From Streptomyces cinnamoneus (GTDB lineage: Bacteria; Actinomycetota; Actinomycetes; Streptomycetales; Streptomycetaceae), in contig NZ_PKFQ01000001.1 of the NCBI RefSeq assembly GCF_002939475.1, forward strand, positions 6,321,001 to 6,385,000: a stretch of DNA of 64,000 nucleotides, given 5' to 3'. The translations under genes and the position numbers were made by a program. Positions 42,264 through 50,548 of this stretch are shown in pieces (the stretch's first letter is position 1; every line of letters starts with the position of its first letter). A model generated the notes under the pieces. It did no database searches. It worked only from the letters and a program-made list of their open reading frames with translations, and was not told the DNA's origin.

Positions 42264-43451
42264 ATGGACGTCACCGCACTGCGCCGTGAGACCCCGGGCT
42301 GCGCCCACCGCGTGCACCTCAACAACGCCGGAGCAGGCCTCCTCTCCCGCCGGACCCTGGAGACGATGACGGCCCACCTGGAGCTGGAAGCCCGGATCGG
42401 CGGCTACGAGGCCGCCACCGAGCGCACGCGGGACATCGAGGAGACCTATGCGCTCGTCGCCGAACTCGTCGGCGGAAAGGCGCGGGACGTGGCGCTGTTC
42501 GACAACGCCACGCACGCGTGGCAGGCCGCGTTCTACTCGCTCGCCTTCGGGCCCGGCGACCGGATCCTGACCGGACGGTCCGAGTACGGCAGCAACGTGC
42601 TGGCCTATCTCCAGGTCGCCCAGCGCACCGGCGCCGAGGTCGTCGTCGTCCCCGACGACGAGCACGGCCAGCTGGACGTCACGGCGCTGGCGAACCTCAT
42701 CGACGAGCGGACGAAGCTGGTCGGCGTCAGCCACGTCCCCACCGGCGGCGGTCTGGTCAACCCGGCGGCCGGCATCGGCCGGGTCACCCGGAGTGCCGGA
42801 GTGCCCTTCCTGCTGGACGCCACGCAGTCGGTCGGGCAGTTCCCCGTGGACGTCCACGCGATCGGCTGCGACATGCTCACCGCCACCGGTCGCAAGTTCC
42901 TGCGCGGCCCGCGCGGCACGGGCTTCCTGTGGGTGGGCCCCCGGATGCTCGACCGCCTCGAACCGCACGTCAACGAGACCGCCGCCTCGGTCTGGGACGG
43001 CAAACGGGGCTTCACCTGGCGCGAGGGCGCACGCCGCTTCGGGACGTGGGAGATGGGCTACGCGGGCGTCCTGGGACTGGGCAGCGCGGTGCGCCAGGCC
43101 CTGGACCTCGGCCTGGACGCGATCGGCGAGCGCGCGACCGCCCTGGGCGCCGCGCTCCGGGAGCGGATCGACGCGGTGCCGGGAGCCCGGACGTACGACC
43201 TGGGGCGTGAGCGGTGCGCCATCGTCACCGCCAAGGTCGACGGCGTGGCCGCGGCCGACGTCAAGGCCGAACTGACCCGGCACGGGATCAACGTGACGGT
43301 CACGCCGCCGGAACAGTCCCTGTTCGACACCGAGGACCGGGGCGTTCACCCGCTGGTGAGGCTCTCGCCGCACTACTACAACACCGAGGACGAACTGGAC
43401 CGCGCCGTGGACGTGCTCACCGGGCTCGCGCGCCGGGGTCAGCCGAGGTAG
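42264..43451 (+). CDS. Class V aminotransferase-fold PLP enzyme
   Basis: A 395-residue fold-type I PLP enzyme related to cysteine desulfurase, isopenicillin-N-epimerase and EgtE-like proteins. It has VHLNNAGAGLLSRRTL at the start, VSHVPTGGGLVNP, the cofactor Asp in LLDATQSVGQFPVD and the PLP-Lys in LTATGRKFLRGPRGTGFL. The ATG at 42264 follows AGGAGG. No cysteine nucleophile of NifS/SufS type is evident near the C-terminus, so a lyase or epimerase role is as likely as desulfurase. It overlaps the convergent toxin-like gene by 13 bp. Confidence 0.88.
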   Translation: MDVTALRRETPGCAHRVHLNNAGAGLLSRRTLETMTAHLELEARIGGYEAATERTRDIEETYALVAELVGGKARDVALFDNATHAWQAAFYSLAFGPGDRILTGRSEYGSNVLAYLQVAQRTGAEVVVVPDDEHGQLDVTALANLIDERTKLVGVSHVPTGGGLVNPAAGIGRVTRSAGVPFLLDATQSVGQFPVDVHAIGCDMLTATGRKFLRGPRGTGFLWVGPRMLDRLEPHVNETAASVWDGKRGFTWREGARRFGTWEMGYAGVLGLGSAVRQALDLGLDAIGERATALGAALRERIDAVPGARTYDLGRERCAIVTAKVDGVAAADVKAELTRHGINVTVTPPEQSLFDTEDRGVHPLVRLSPHYYNTEDELDRAVDVLTGLARRGQPR

Positions 43452-43681
43452 TCGATCTGGTAGATGTGCAGGGTCTTCGTCTGGTGTCCGAGATAGATGA
43501 CGGCGAAGACCTCGTCCAGAACGAGCATCCTCATGATGCCGTCGTCCTCGCCGTACGGGACGGTCGCCGCGAGGGGGTCCGTGCAGGCGGCGGCGAGGAC
43601 GTCACTGAGCTGTGCGCTCACCGACTGCGGGAGCGCATCCCAGACGGCCGCTATCGTCGCATCGTATTTGAGCGCGTACAC
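43439..43681 (-). CDS. RelE/ParE-like toxin candidate
   Basis: An 80-residue protein with the RelE/ParE pattern. An N-terminal helix-rich half (LKYDATIAAVWDALPQSVSAQL) is followed by YGEDDGIMRMLVLDEVFAVIYLGHQTKTLHIYQIDYLG, whose alternating strands and charged tail resemble ribosome-dependent RNases. It starts 18 nt after a small partner gene on the same strand, giving the antitoxin-first order. The last 13 bp overlap the convergent PLP enzyme gene. Identification is by pattern, not by a conserved catalytic set. Confidence 0.7.
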   Translation of the reverse strand: MYALKYDATIAAVWDALPQSVSAQLSDVLAAACTDPLAATVPYGEDDGIMRMLVLDEVFAVIYLGHQTKTLHIYQIDYLG

Positions 43682-43699
43682 CGATCCAGAGTGGCAGTT

Positions 43700-43987
43700 C
43701 TACGCGGCCCCGCGGGAGCGAACGAGCGCGGCGTCCTCCTGGACCTTCTGGGTGATGTCGATCCACTCGCCCGGGACCTCACCCCCCGCGGCCTCGGCGG
43801 CCGCGGCCTGGCGTCCCCGCTCGACGGCGGCGAGGGTGCGCTCGGCGATGCCCTGCCACTTGGTGAAGACGGCCAGCACCTCGTCGGCCGGGGCCCGGCA
43901 GATTTCACCGAGGAAACGCTGGGAGAGGTCGGGACTGCCGAGAGCGTCGCGAATGCGCTCGATGCTCCAAACCCGTGCGGTACTCAT
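43700..43987 (-). CDS. Putative antitoxin of the RelE-like pair
   Basis: A 95-residue, helical, acidic-to-neutral protein directly upstream of the toxin-like gene, with a strong GGGAGGA site before its ATG at 43987. The body includes WSIERIRDALGSPDLSQRFLGEICRAP and EVLAVFTKWQGIAERTLAAVERGR. It has no recognisable Phd, RelB, HTH or MazE fold, so if it is an antitoxin it is of an unusual class. The assignment rests on gene order, size and tight spacing. Confidence 0.6.
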   Translation of the reverse strand: MSTARVWSIERIRDALGSPDLSQRFLGEICRAPADEVLAVFTKWQGIAERTLAAVERGRQAAAAEAAGGEVPGEWIDITQKVQEDAALVRSRGAA

Positions 43988-44106
43988 GACTCGTCCTCCC
44001 CGCGTCGGCGGCTCGACCGCCCAGCGTAGCGAAATCGCCCACGCCGTACAGGAAAACCCGCGCGGGCCCGTACGCCCGCGCGAAAAGTCATCGCATGAAG
44101 ACCATG

Positions 44107-44418
44107 TCATCGCATGAACACCACGCTTTGGAACGTCTCCAGACGGTAGAACCCCTTGGGGAAATACGCCGCCGCGCCCCGGCAGTCGGGCGTGTCATAC
44201 AGATAGGCGTCGCGGTCCGTTTCGTTTCCGGTGACTCCATGGGCATAACCGACCGGATAACAACGGCCGTCGACGGGATTCGCCAGTTCGTGGGCGGTGA
44301 CACCCCGGTCCGTGAAGTAGCTGAACGTGCCCGTGGCGGCCCGGGCGCCGAGCGGTGCGAACAGGGTGAGCACACCGGCGAGGAGTACGGCGCCGAGGGC
44401 GGCGAGCGGATGGCGCAT
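44107..44418 (-). CDS. Small secreted protein, unknown function
   Basis: A 103-residue protein with a signal peptide (RHPLAALGAVLLAGVLTLFAP, then ARAATG). The mature part is about 73 residues with two cysteines (GRCYP and PDCRG), probably disulfide-bonded, and a beta-rich pattern ending FQSVVFMR. This recalls small secreted Streptomyces proteins of the crystallin-like or I36-inhibitor type, but no family can be named. Its gene stands alone between the toxin-antitoxin-like pair and the amidohydrolase. Confidence 0.75.
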   Translation of the reverse strand: MRHPLAALGAVLLAGVLTLFAPLGARAATGTFSYFTDRGVTAHELANPVDGRCYPVGYAHGVTGNETDRDAYLYDTPDCRGAAAYFPKGFYRLETFQSVVFMR

Positions 44419-44525
44419 GCTGCGGAACGTCCCTTGTCACGTCTTGGTGCGGTCTCACGTCCTGGATGCGGACCGCCGCGAAGCTACCGGGGCCGCGCGG
44501 GGACGGGGCGCGGAGCCGGTGAGCT

Positions 44526-45677
44526 TCACCCGAACGACGCGGAGGCCCCGTCCCCGGGGGCCAGGCCGTAGACCCTGCGCGCGGTGCCGGCGGCGACCAT
44601 GGCGGCCACCCGCTCGGCGTCCCCGGACGACCAGGCGCCCTCGTCCACCCAGCCCGTCAGCAGCCTGGAGAGCCCGCGCCGGAAGAGTTCGGCGCCCACG
44701 ACGTACAGCTCCGGCAGGCCGTAGGCGTCGGTGGAGAACATGAGTTTGTCGAACGGCGCCAGTTCGAGCATCTCGGCGAGCACGGCCCCGGCACGCGCGC
44801 CCGTGTGCGTGAGGGCCAGCCCGACGTCGGCGTAGACGTGGGGGAAGGCGTGCGCGAGATAGCCGGCGCCGCGGTGGAAGGGATAGCCGTGCAGCAGGAC
44901 CAGCGCGCAGCCCGTGGGCCGAACGGCGCGGGCGAAATCGGTCAGCAGCAGCGGATCGCAGCGGTGCAGCCGCAGGTCCGGGTCGCCGAAGCCCGTGTGC
45001 AGCTGGACCGGCAGCGCGGTCTCGGCGGCGGACCAGAGCAGATGGCGCATCAGCACCGGATCGGTCAGCCGGTCGCCCGGGGCCCGGCCCACGAGCCACC
45101 GGTCGGCGGCCCGCCGCACCTCGGCCGGGGCCGGGGGCTCCGGGGCGAAGTCCAGTCCGTGGCGGTAGGCGATCACCGACTTGAAGGCCACGGCGGTGCG
45201 CGCGGCCGCCGGCACGCCCGTGGCGAGCTCGTCCAGGAAGGAGGACAGGCCGCCGGCCCGGTCGGCGAGTCCTTCCGCCAGCCTCTCCAGCCGCACGACC
45301 TCGTGACTGCCCGCGCCGCCGGCCGCGGCCGCCAGCTCCCGCGGTGCCAGCAGTTCGCCGGGCCGTCCCAGGCCGGTGTCCACCACGTAGTCGGCGATGC
45401 CGCAGGCGCCGAGCAGCCGCCGGGTGGCCTCCGCCCCGCCCAGCTCGCGCCGGCGGTCCAGGTAGCGGGCGGGCGGGCAGTGCGGTTCGAGGTCCAGGAG
45501 CGGCGGGCACCAGCGGCGCACGGCGAAGCCGAGCTGGGTGTCGAAGAAGGAGGTGCCGTCGGCCGCCGGCAGGTCGGACTCGGTCAGGAACGAGGCGAAC
45601 AGGTCGTCGTCGGGGTCGCCGCGGACGACGCCGTGACAGTGCTGGTCCACCAGCGGGGGGACGGGGAGGGCGCTCAT
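44526..45677 (-). CDS. Amidohydrolase, FluG N-terminal-domain-like
   Basis: A 383-residue TIM-barrel amidohydrolase of the amidohydro_2/FluG type. Motifs are the HxH metal site VDQHCHGV, VAFKSVIAYRHGLDF, LPVQLHTGFGDPDL, the later His in LLHGYPFHRGAGYLA and the Asp in MFSTDAYGLPELY. It starts within the stop of a glutamine-synthetase-like gene (TGATG), so the two are coupled. In fungal FluG both domains are one protein. The substrate is probably a gamma-glutamyl or other amide made by the partner. Confidence 0.92.
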   Translation of the reverse strand: MSALPVPPLVDQHCHGVVRGDPDDDLFASFLTESDLPAADGTSFFDTQLGFAVRRWCPPLLDLEPHCPPARYLDRRRELGGAEATRRLLGACGIADYVVDTGLGRPGELLAPRELAAAAGGAGSHEVVRLERLAEGLADRAGGLSSFLDELATGVPAAARTAVAFKSVIAYRHGLDFAPEPPAPAEVRRAADRWLVGRAPGDRLTDPVLMRHLLWSAAETALPVQLHTGFGDPDLRLHRCDPLLLTDFARAVRPTGCALVLLHGYPFHRGAGYLAHAFPHVYADVGLALTHTGARAGAVLAEMLELAPFDKLMFSTDAYGLPELYVVGAELFRRGLSRLLTGWVDEGAWSSGDAERVAAMVAAGTARRVYGLAPGDGASASFG

Positions 45678-47035
45678 CAGTACCGCCCGCGCGTGGCGGC
45701 TGCGAGGTCCTGGGGCGACAGGCCGTCGAACAGGGCGATCTCGCCGCGGCGCACGGCGGCGACCGCCTCGAAGAGCGGGTCCCCGAGCGCCTCGCGCAGC
45801 AGGGCCGAGCCCTCGAAGTGCTTCAGGGCCTCGGTGAGGGAGGTGGGCAGGCGGGGCTGGTCCCCGTGCTCGGCGGGGTCGCCCTCCACCGGCGGCGGCA
45901 GGGTCAGTCCCTCGTCGGCGCCGGCCAGCCCGGCGGCGATGACGGCTCCGGTCACCAGATAGGGGTTGGCCGCCGGGTCGAAGCACTTGACCTCGGCGTT
46001 GGCACCGCCGGAGTCGCCGGGCGAGCCGGGAATGAAACGGAGGGCGGCTTCCCTGTTCTCCGGGCCCCAGCACTGGAAGGCACCGGCCCAGTGCGAGGGC
46101 GTCAGCCGCAGATAGCTCGCGGGGGAGGGGGCGCCGAGGACGAGCAGGGCGGGCAGCTCCCGCAGCACCCCGGCCAGGAAGCCCTCGTACAGGGGGGTCA
46201 TGCCGAAGGGGCCGTCGCCGTCCCGGCAGAGGTTCCGCCCGTCCTGCCAGAGGCTCAGGTGCAGATGGGCGCCGTTTCCCACGCCGCCCGGCTCGACGAC
46301 CGGCGCGAACGAGGCGTCCAGCCCGTGCCGGAGGGAGACCGCGCGGATGGTCTCCCGTACGAGCAGGGAGAGGTCGGCCGCGCCCACGGGGTCGGCGGGG
46401 GCGACCGACACCTCGAACTGTCCGGGGGAGTACTCCGGGTGGATCTGGAGGACCGCCATGTCCTGCGCGGCGAGGGCGTCGAGGACGTCGTGGAGGTAGC
46501 CGGACAGTTCGGCCACCCGCTTCATGCCGTAGGCCGGACCCTGGCAGGGGTAGGACGGCCCGGCGCCCGGCTCGCCGGCGCGGGTGACGATCCACTCGGT
46601 CTCGAAGCCCATGCTCAGCCGCAGTCCGCGCGCCGTCGCCCGCTCGGTCATGCGCCGGGCGAACTGCCGCTGGCAGGCGGCGTGGGGGGCGCCGTGCTGC
46701 TCGTACCGGTCGACGGGGGCCCAGGCCCAGCCGGGCTGGGCGGCGAGGACCGTCAGCCGGTCCAGGTCGGGGAAGAGCCGCAGGTCGCCGCTGGGCCCGC
46801 CGATGTGGGGGCTGGTGACCGAGGAGTCGTCCACGAGGAACACGTCGAAGCACGGCGACGCGCCCACGCCCCAGCGTGCGGCGTGGGCGAGCCGGGTGGT
46901 GGGGACCGCCTTGACCCGGGAGACGCCCGCGTTGTCGACCCAGTTGAGGGCGATGCCGCGGATGCCGCGGGCGGTGAGCTGAGCGGCCTCCTGCCGGGCG
47001 GCCGACTCCGCGCGCTCACGTGCCGTCTGGTCCAC
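45677..47035 (-). CDS. Glutamine-synthetase-like ligase (FluG C-terminal-domain-like)
   Basis: A 452-residue GS-family protein with a GTG start. Motifs are LNWVDNAGVSRVKAVP (beta-grasp), GFETEWIV (metal Glu), IHPEYSPGQFEVSVAP, GNGAHLHLSLW (ATP and ammonium region), FQCWGPENREAALR and NAEVKCFDPAANPY. The family includes gamma-glutamylpolyamine synthetases as well as GS. The divergent SYLRLTP in place of the usual NSYKRL, and the amidohydrolase partner, argue against nitrogen assimilation and for gamma-glutamylation of an amine. A secreted serine hydrolase lies 89 bp upstream on the same strand. Confidence 0.9.
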   Translation of the reverse strand: MDQTARERAESAARQEAAQLTARGIRGIALNWVDNAGVSRVKAVPTTRLAHAARWGVGASPCFDVFLVDDSSVTSPHIGGPSGDLRLFPDLDRLTVLAAQPGWAWAPVDRYEQHGAPHAACQRQFARRMTERATARGLRLSMGFETEWIVTRAGEPGAGPSYPCQGPAYGMKRVAELSGYLHDVLDALAAQDMAVLQIHPEYSPGQFEVSVAPADPVGAADLSLLVRETIRAVSLRHGLDASFAPVVEPGGVGNGAHLHLSLWQDGRNLCRDGDGPFGMTPLYEGFLAGVLRELPALLVLGAPSPASYLRLTPSHWAGAFQCWGPENREAALRFIPGSPGDSGGANAEVKCFDPAANPYLVTGAVIAAGLAGADEGLTLPPPVEGDPAEHGDQPRLPTSLTEALKHFEGSALLREALGDPLFEAVAAVRRGEIALFDGLSPQDLAAATRGRY

Positions 47036-47124
47036 GGTCGGCTCCTCACCTGGGAAACGGGGATGGCTCAGTGATTCTGGTCAGGAACGGTCCGGGTTAC
47101 ACCTCGTCGTGCGACGGGTGGGAC

Positions 47125-48339
47125 TCAGCGCAGTGCGGTGAGCCTGGCCAGGGACTTCGTGGACTCCGTGGCGGCGGCCGGTGCGGAGCCGCAGTACTCG
47201 GCCTCCAGCAGGGCGGGGAGGTCGCCCCTCCAGTCGGAGTTGAGGTTGAAGGCCGCGGTGTGGCCGCCACCCGGGGTGGCGCTGGCCAGGGAGGTGGAGC
47301 CGTGGATGCCGCCACTGTGGAACCAGACCGTCCGGCCACAGCTCAGCGTCGACCAGGCGATGCCGAGGCCGTAGCCGTCGCCGATGGTTCCGTCCCCGGT
47401 CGGCACGGTGGTCTGCAACTCCCGCTGCTGACGCTCCGGCAGCAGTTCGCCGCCCAGAAGGGCGCGGTAGAAGCGGTTGAGGTCACCGGTGGTGGAGATG
47501 ATCTCGCCGGCCGCGCCGCCCCAGGAGGCGTTCAGCTCGGTGGTGTCGTGGATCTTCGCGTCCGGGGCGGTGGCGAAGAGCTTGCTGTACGCCCTCCCGT
47601 GCGGCGAGGGCATCCGCGGCGAGGTGCCGGGCAGGGTGGTGGAGCGCAGGCCGAGCCTGTCGATGACGCGTTCGCGGATCTCGGTGGCGTAGTCGCGGCC
47701 GGACGCCTTCTCGACGATCATCCCGGCGACGATGTAGTTGGTGTTGGAGTAGTGCCAGCCCTTGCCGGGCTCGAAGTCGGGTCGGTGGGTCATCGCGACG
47801 GCGACCAGCTCGTCCGGCGTGTAGGTGTCGTAGCGGTGCTCGGAGAACCCCGTCGAGATGATCTTCCGGAAGGCCGGGTCCTCGGTGTAGTTGGAGATGC
47901 CGCTGGTGTGGTTGAGCAACTGGCGAACGGTGATGCGGCTGCCGTCATGGCCGTTGCCGTGGACCAGGCCGGGCAGCCAGCGTTCGACCGTGTCGTCGAG
48001 GCGGATCCTGCCCTCCGCCTCCAGCTGGAGGAGCACCGTCGAGACGAAGACCTTGGTGACGCTGCCGATCCGGAAGCGGTCACGGGGCAGGCGCTGTCGG
48101 TGGGTGGCGAGGTCGGCGACCCCGGCGGAGGCGTTCCACGTGCCGTACGTGTCCTGAACCTGTCCCAGGATCCCCGGTGTCCCGGCCTTCACCTCGGCCT
48201 CCATCACCGCCCGGGTGGCGTCGTGCCGTCCGCCCCGGCGGTCCGTGCCGGCCGAGGCGGTGGCCGTGAGAGCGGTGGCGGTGAGCGTGACCGTCGCCAG
48301 CGCCGCGGTGAGTGCTCTGCGTACCATCCGTAACGTCAT
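47125..48339 (-). CDS. Secreted beta-lactamase-family serine hydrolase
   Basis: A 404-residue class C beta-lactamase-fold protein with a signal peptide (LTAALATVTLTATALT, then ASAGTD). The nucleophile motif is SVTK (IGSVTKVFVST), the YxN motif is HYSNTNYIVAGM and the third motif is HSGG (VWFHSGGIHG), replacing KTG. Such proteins act as D,D-peptidases, esterases or lactamases. The gene is followed after 89 bp by the GS-like gene, which may be read through. Its true substrate is undetermined. Confidence 0.93.
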   Translation of the reverse strand: MTLRMVRRALTAALATVTLTATALTATASAGTDRRGGRHDATRAVMEAEVKAGTPGILGQVQDTYGTWNASAGVADLATHRQRLPRDRFRIGSVTKVFVSTVLLQLEAEGRIRLDDTVERWLPGLVHGNGHDGSRITVRQLLNHTSGISNYTEDPAFRKIISTGFSEHRYDTYTPDELVAVAMTHRPDFEPGKGWHYSNTNYIVAGMIVEKASGRDYATEIRERVIDRLGLRSTTLPGTSPRMPSPHGRAYSKLFATAPDAKIHDTTELNASWGGAAGEIISTTGDLNRFYRALLGGELLPERQQRELQTTVPTGDGTIGDGYGLGIAWSTLSCGRTVWFHSGGIHGSTSLASATPGGGHTAAFNLNSDWRGDLPALLEAEYCGSAPAAATESTKSLARLTALR

Positions 48340-48567
48340 CAGCTGTGCCTCTCTCTCCTCGTAATAGTCCTTTGCGCCTCAGATGACTCACTTCACTACT
48401 GGTTCGTTGAGCGGGACTTCGGGCGAGGAGCGAGATCCGGCCAGTCTGCCGGGCCAGCATTCTGTCGGGTCGTCGTATCTGATGCATGCGAGAGGCGACG
48501 CTGTTCCTGGGAATCTCACCCGATCGACGGAATGCACTCAAGGTAATCGCGCAACTACGCTTGGTGT

Positions 48568-48942
48568 GTGTCGGTATGGGGTCGCGTCGCCGTACCGCAG
48601 TCCGTGTCGCGGGCTGCGGTCGCGTTGCTGGCCGCTGTACTGCTGGTGCTGTCCGGTGCGGCGTCCGAGGTGGTCGGCAACGCCTCGCTCAGGGACGAGG
48701 TTCCGGCCGAGGCTCCCTTGCTGGACCTCGCTTCCGACGAGTGCGCCGCGTGCGCACCGGAGCAGTACATTCCGCGCCCGGGGAGGGCGGGGAGGCCGAC
48801 GGGCGGGCGTGACCGCCCGCCGGTCCTGGCGTCTGCCGCCGGAGGGGCCGGGGGGCTCTCCGGCGCGCAGGCCGTGCCGCCCCGGCCCGGCGACGCCATC
48901 GCCGCCGCTGATCGCGCGCGCCATTTCGTCCTGCGCTGCTGA
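48568..48942 (+). CDS. Small hypothetical secreted or membrane protein
   Basis: A 124-residue candidate gene. A hydrophobic N-terminal segment (RAAVALLAAVLLVLSGAAS) looks like a signal or anchor. The mature part has a Cys-x-x-Cys (DECAACAPEQ), a Pro/Gly/Arg-rich middle and ends HFVLRC. The GTG at 48568 lies 7 bp after a TACGCT -10 (48556-48561), so a leaderless transcript is plausible, and no Shine-Dalgarno is present. I do not recognise a family. The reverse strand is also open here, so support is moderate. Confidence 0.55.
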   Translation: MSVWGRVAVPQSVSRAAVALLAAVLLVLSGAASEVVGNASLRDEVPAEAPLLDLASDECAACAPEQYIPRPGRAGRPTGGRDRPPVLASAAGGAGGLSGAQAVPPRPGDAIAAADRARHFVLRC

Positions 48943-49029
48943 GGGCAACCGCGCCCCGTGCCCCCGTCCGGGGCCGGGGCGCCGTCGCGTCTTGTCGGGT
49001 TGTCAGCAGATACCAGCAGGAGAGACGTC

Positions 49030-49230
49030 ATGCGCATCGATCCCGCGCGTGCCCTCGGTGCCTACGTGCGCGCCGAGGCCTATCGAATCCACCGGCCCGA
49101 TCCGGAGCCCGAGCCCGCCCCCGTCATCGTCGAGGAGCGGCCGGACATGGCCTTGGCCGGGGGTGGCGCCGGCCGGTCGCCGGAGCGCCGGCCGGGAGTG
49201 CTCATCCGGTTGTTGTTGCGCCGGAGGTAG
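49030..49230 (+). CDS. Small hypothetical protein
   Basis: A 66-residue protein with a good AGGAGAG ribosome site before the ATG at 49030. The N-terminus (MRIDPARALGAYVRAEAYRIHRP) is amphipathic, a Pro/Glu stretch follows (DPEPEPAPVIVEERP), and the end is basic (VLIRLLLRRR). It has no recognised domain. A clear hairpin terminator lies 20 bp after the stop, supporting it as the end of a transcribed unit. Confidence 0.6.
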   Translation: MRIDPARALGAYVRAEAYRIHRPDPEPEPAPVIVEERPDMALAGGGAGRSPERRPGVLIRLLLRRR

Positions 49231-49249
49231 TGGTCCGGAGTCCGTCGCG

Positions 49250-49277
49250 AGTGGCCCGCCCCGAGGGGCGGGCCACT
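49250..49277. terminator. Hairpin terminator
   Basis: AGTGGCCCGCCCC with its exact complement (13-bp arms, minimal loop; the inner pairs probably open). It follows the 66-residue gene and precedes the iron box. Confidence 0.75.
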
Positions 49278-49328
49278 TCGTGTGCGGGCGGGGCTGAAGG
49301 GGAGGGGGCCCTGCTCGCGGGATGACTT

Positions 49329-49347
49329 TAAGGTAAGGCTAACCTAA
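49329..49347. promoter_or_regulatory. Iron box (DmdR/IdeR type) with overlapping -10
   Basis: The 19-bp sequence TAAGGTAAGGCTAACCTAA is close to the actinobacterial iron box TTAGGTTAGGCTAACCTAA. TAATAT at 49345-49350 is an excellent -10 overlapping its end, so iron-loaded DmdR1 would block the promoter of the substrate-binding protein gene. Confidence 0.85.
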
Positions 49348-49440
49348 TATCCTCTGTTGTCCGGGTGAGGAGGAGACCCCTCACGCGGATCGCTGTCCGT
49401 GTTTTTCCTTGCTGACGCCTTTTAACGCCCGGAGCACTTG

Positions 49441-50436
49441 ATGACCTCGTCCCACCGCCCCCTCCTGTCCGGCCCGCGCCGCGCGGCTCAGGTTCTCGCC
49501 GCCGCGGGTGCGGCCGCCCTGCTCCTGACCGGTTGCGGCGCGGACTCGGACGCGGGCTCCGGCGAGGCGAAGGACGGGGCGGGCTCCGGCGGGACGCGCA
49601 CGGTCAAGGACGCGACCGGCACGGCCGTCAAGGTGCCCGCGAACCCCAAGCGGATCGTGACGCTTACCCAGGAGGACCTGGACGCGGTGCTGGCCCTCGG
49701 CCTCAAGCCGGTCGGCATCACCAACGGCCAGGGTCTGAACAAGCCCCCCGCCTACCTCGCGGACAAGGTCGAGGGCGTCAACGTCGTCGGCAATCTCCTC
49801 CAGCCGGTGATGGACAAGGTCATCGCCGCCAAGCCCGACCTCATCCTCGCCGGTGACATGCAGGACCAGCAGGTCCTCAAGCAGCTCCGCGAGATCACCC
49901 CCGCCACCCTGGTCACCATGGCCCCGACCGACGACTGGAAGATTTCCTTCCGGGGTATCGGCAACGCCGTCAACGGCCTGGACAAGGCGAACAAGGTCAT
50001 CGCCGACTACGAGGCCAAGGCCAAGTCCGCCGGCGAGGGGCTCGGCGAGAACAAGGGCGCCGAGGTCGGCATCGTCCGCTGGAACCCGGAGGGCCCCAGC
50101 TGGATGGAGAAGCGTCAGTTCGCGAGCGGCGTCGCCCTCGACATGGGCCTCAAGCGCCCCAAGACGCAGGACAAGGACGGCAACGCCCACACGCCATCGC
50201 TCAGCCTGGAGAAGATCAACGAGATCGACGGCGACTGGCTCTTCCTCTCCACCCTCACCTCCGACGGTGAGAAGGCCCTGAAGGACGTCCAGGAGAAGCC
50301 GGCCTACAAGGAGCTGAACGCGGTCAAGAAGAACCACGCCGTGACCGTGGACGGCTCGGTCTGGTCCACGCGCGGCGGCCCGCTGGCCAGCCAGGCGGTC
50401 ATCGACGACATCGTCAAGGCCCTGAAGGCGTCCTGA
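49441..50436 (+). CDS. Iron-siderophore ABC transporter substrate-binding lipoprotein
   Basis: A 331-residue FepB/FecB-type periplasmic-binding-fold lipoprotein. The lipobox is LLTGCG after an Ala-rich signal. The mature domain has VPANPKRIVTLTQEDLDAVLALG, KPDLILAGDMQDQQVLKQL and the typical C-terminal VWSTRGGPLASQAVIDDIV. It captures a ferri-siderophore at the outer membrane face of the cell. The ATG at 49441 is chosen (a TTG directly before it is alternative). An iron box lies upstream. The cognate permease is probably the fused gene at the right end. Confidence 0.94.
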   Translation: MTSSHRPLLSGPRRAAQVLAAAGAAALLLTGCGADSDAGSGEAKDGAGSGGTRTVKDATGTAVKVPANPKRIVTLTQEDLDAVLALGLKPVGITNGQGLNKPPAYLADKVEGVNVVGNLLQPVMDKVIAAKPDLILAGDMQDQQVLKQLREITPATLVTMAPTDDWKISFRGIGNAVNGLDKANKVIADYEAKAKSAGEGLGENKGAEVGIVRWNPEGPSWMEKRQFASGVALDMGLKRPKTQDKDGNAHTPSLSLEKINEIDGDWLFLSTLTSDGEKALKDVQEKPAYKELNAVKKNHAVTVDGSVWSTRGGPLASQAVIDDIVKALKAS

Positions 50437-50453
50437 CGCGAAGCGGGCTGACA

Positions 50454-50477
50454 CCCCGGCGTCCTCACGCGCCGGGG
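50454..50477. terminator. Hairpin after the substrate-binding protein
   Basis: CCCCGGCG and its complement with an 8-base loop, 17 bp after the stop. It is the first of two tandem hairpins. Confidence 0.55.
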
Positions 50478-50488
50478 ACCGCACGCCG

Positions 50489-50527
50489 AAGGGCGGACGG
50501 GCTGGAGGATCCAGCCCGTCCGCCCTT
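50489..50527. terminator. Strong bidirectional terminator
   Basis: An 18-bp perfect stem (AAGGGCGGACGGGCTGGA with its complement), GGA loop and TTT after the stem. It separates the convergent binding-protein and amidohydrolase genes. Confidence 0.9.
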
Positions 50528-50548
50528 TCGCTGGGGGCGTCCGCCCGG

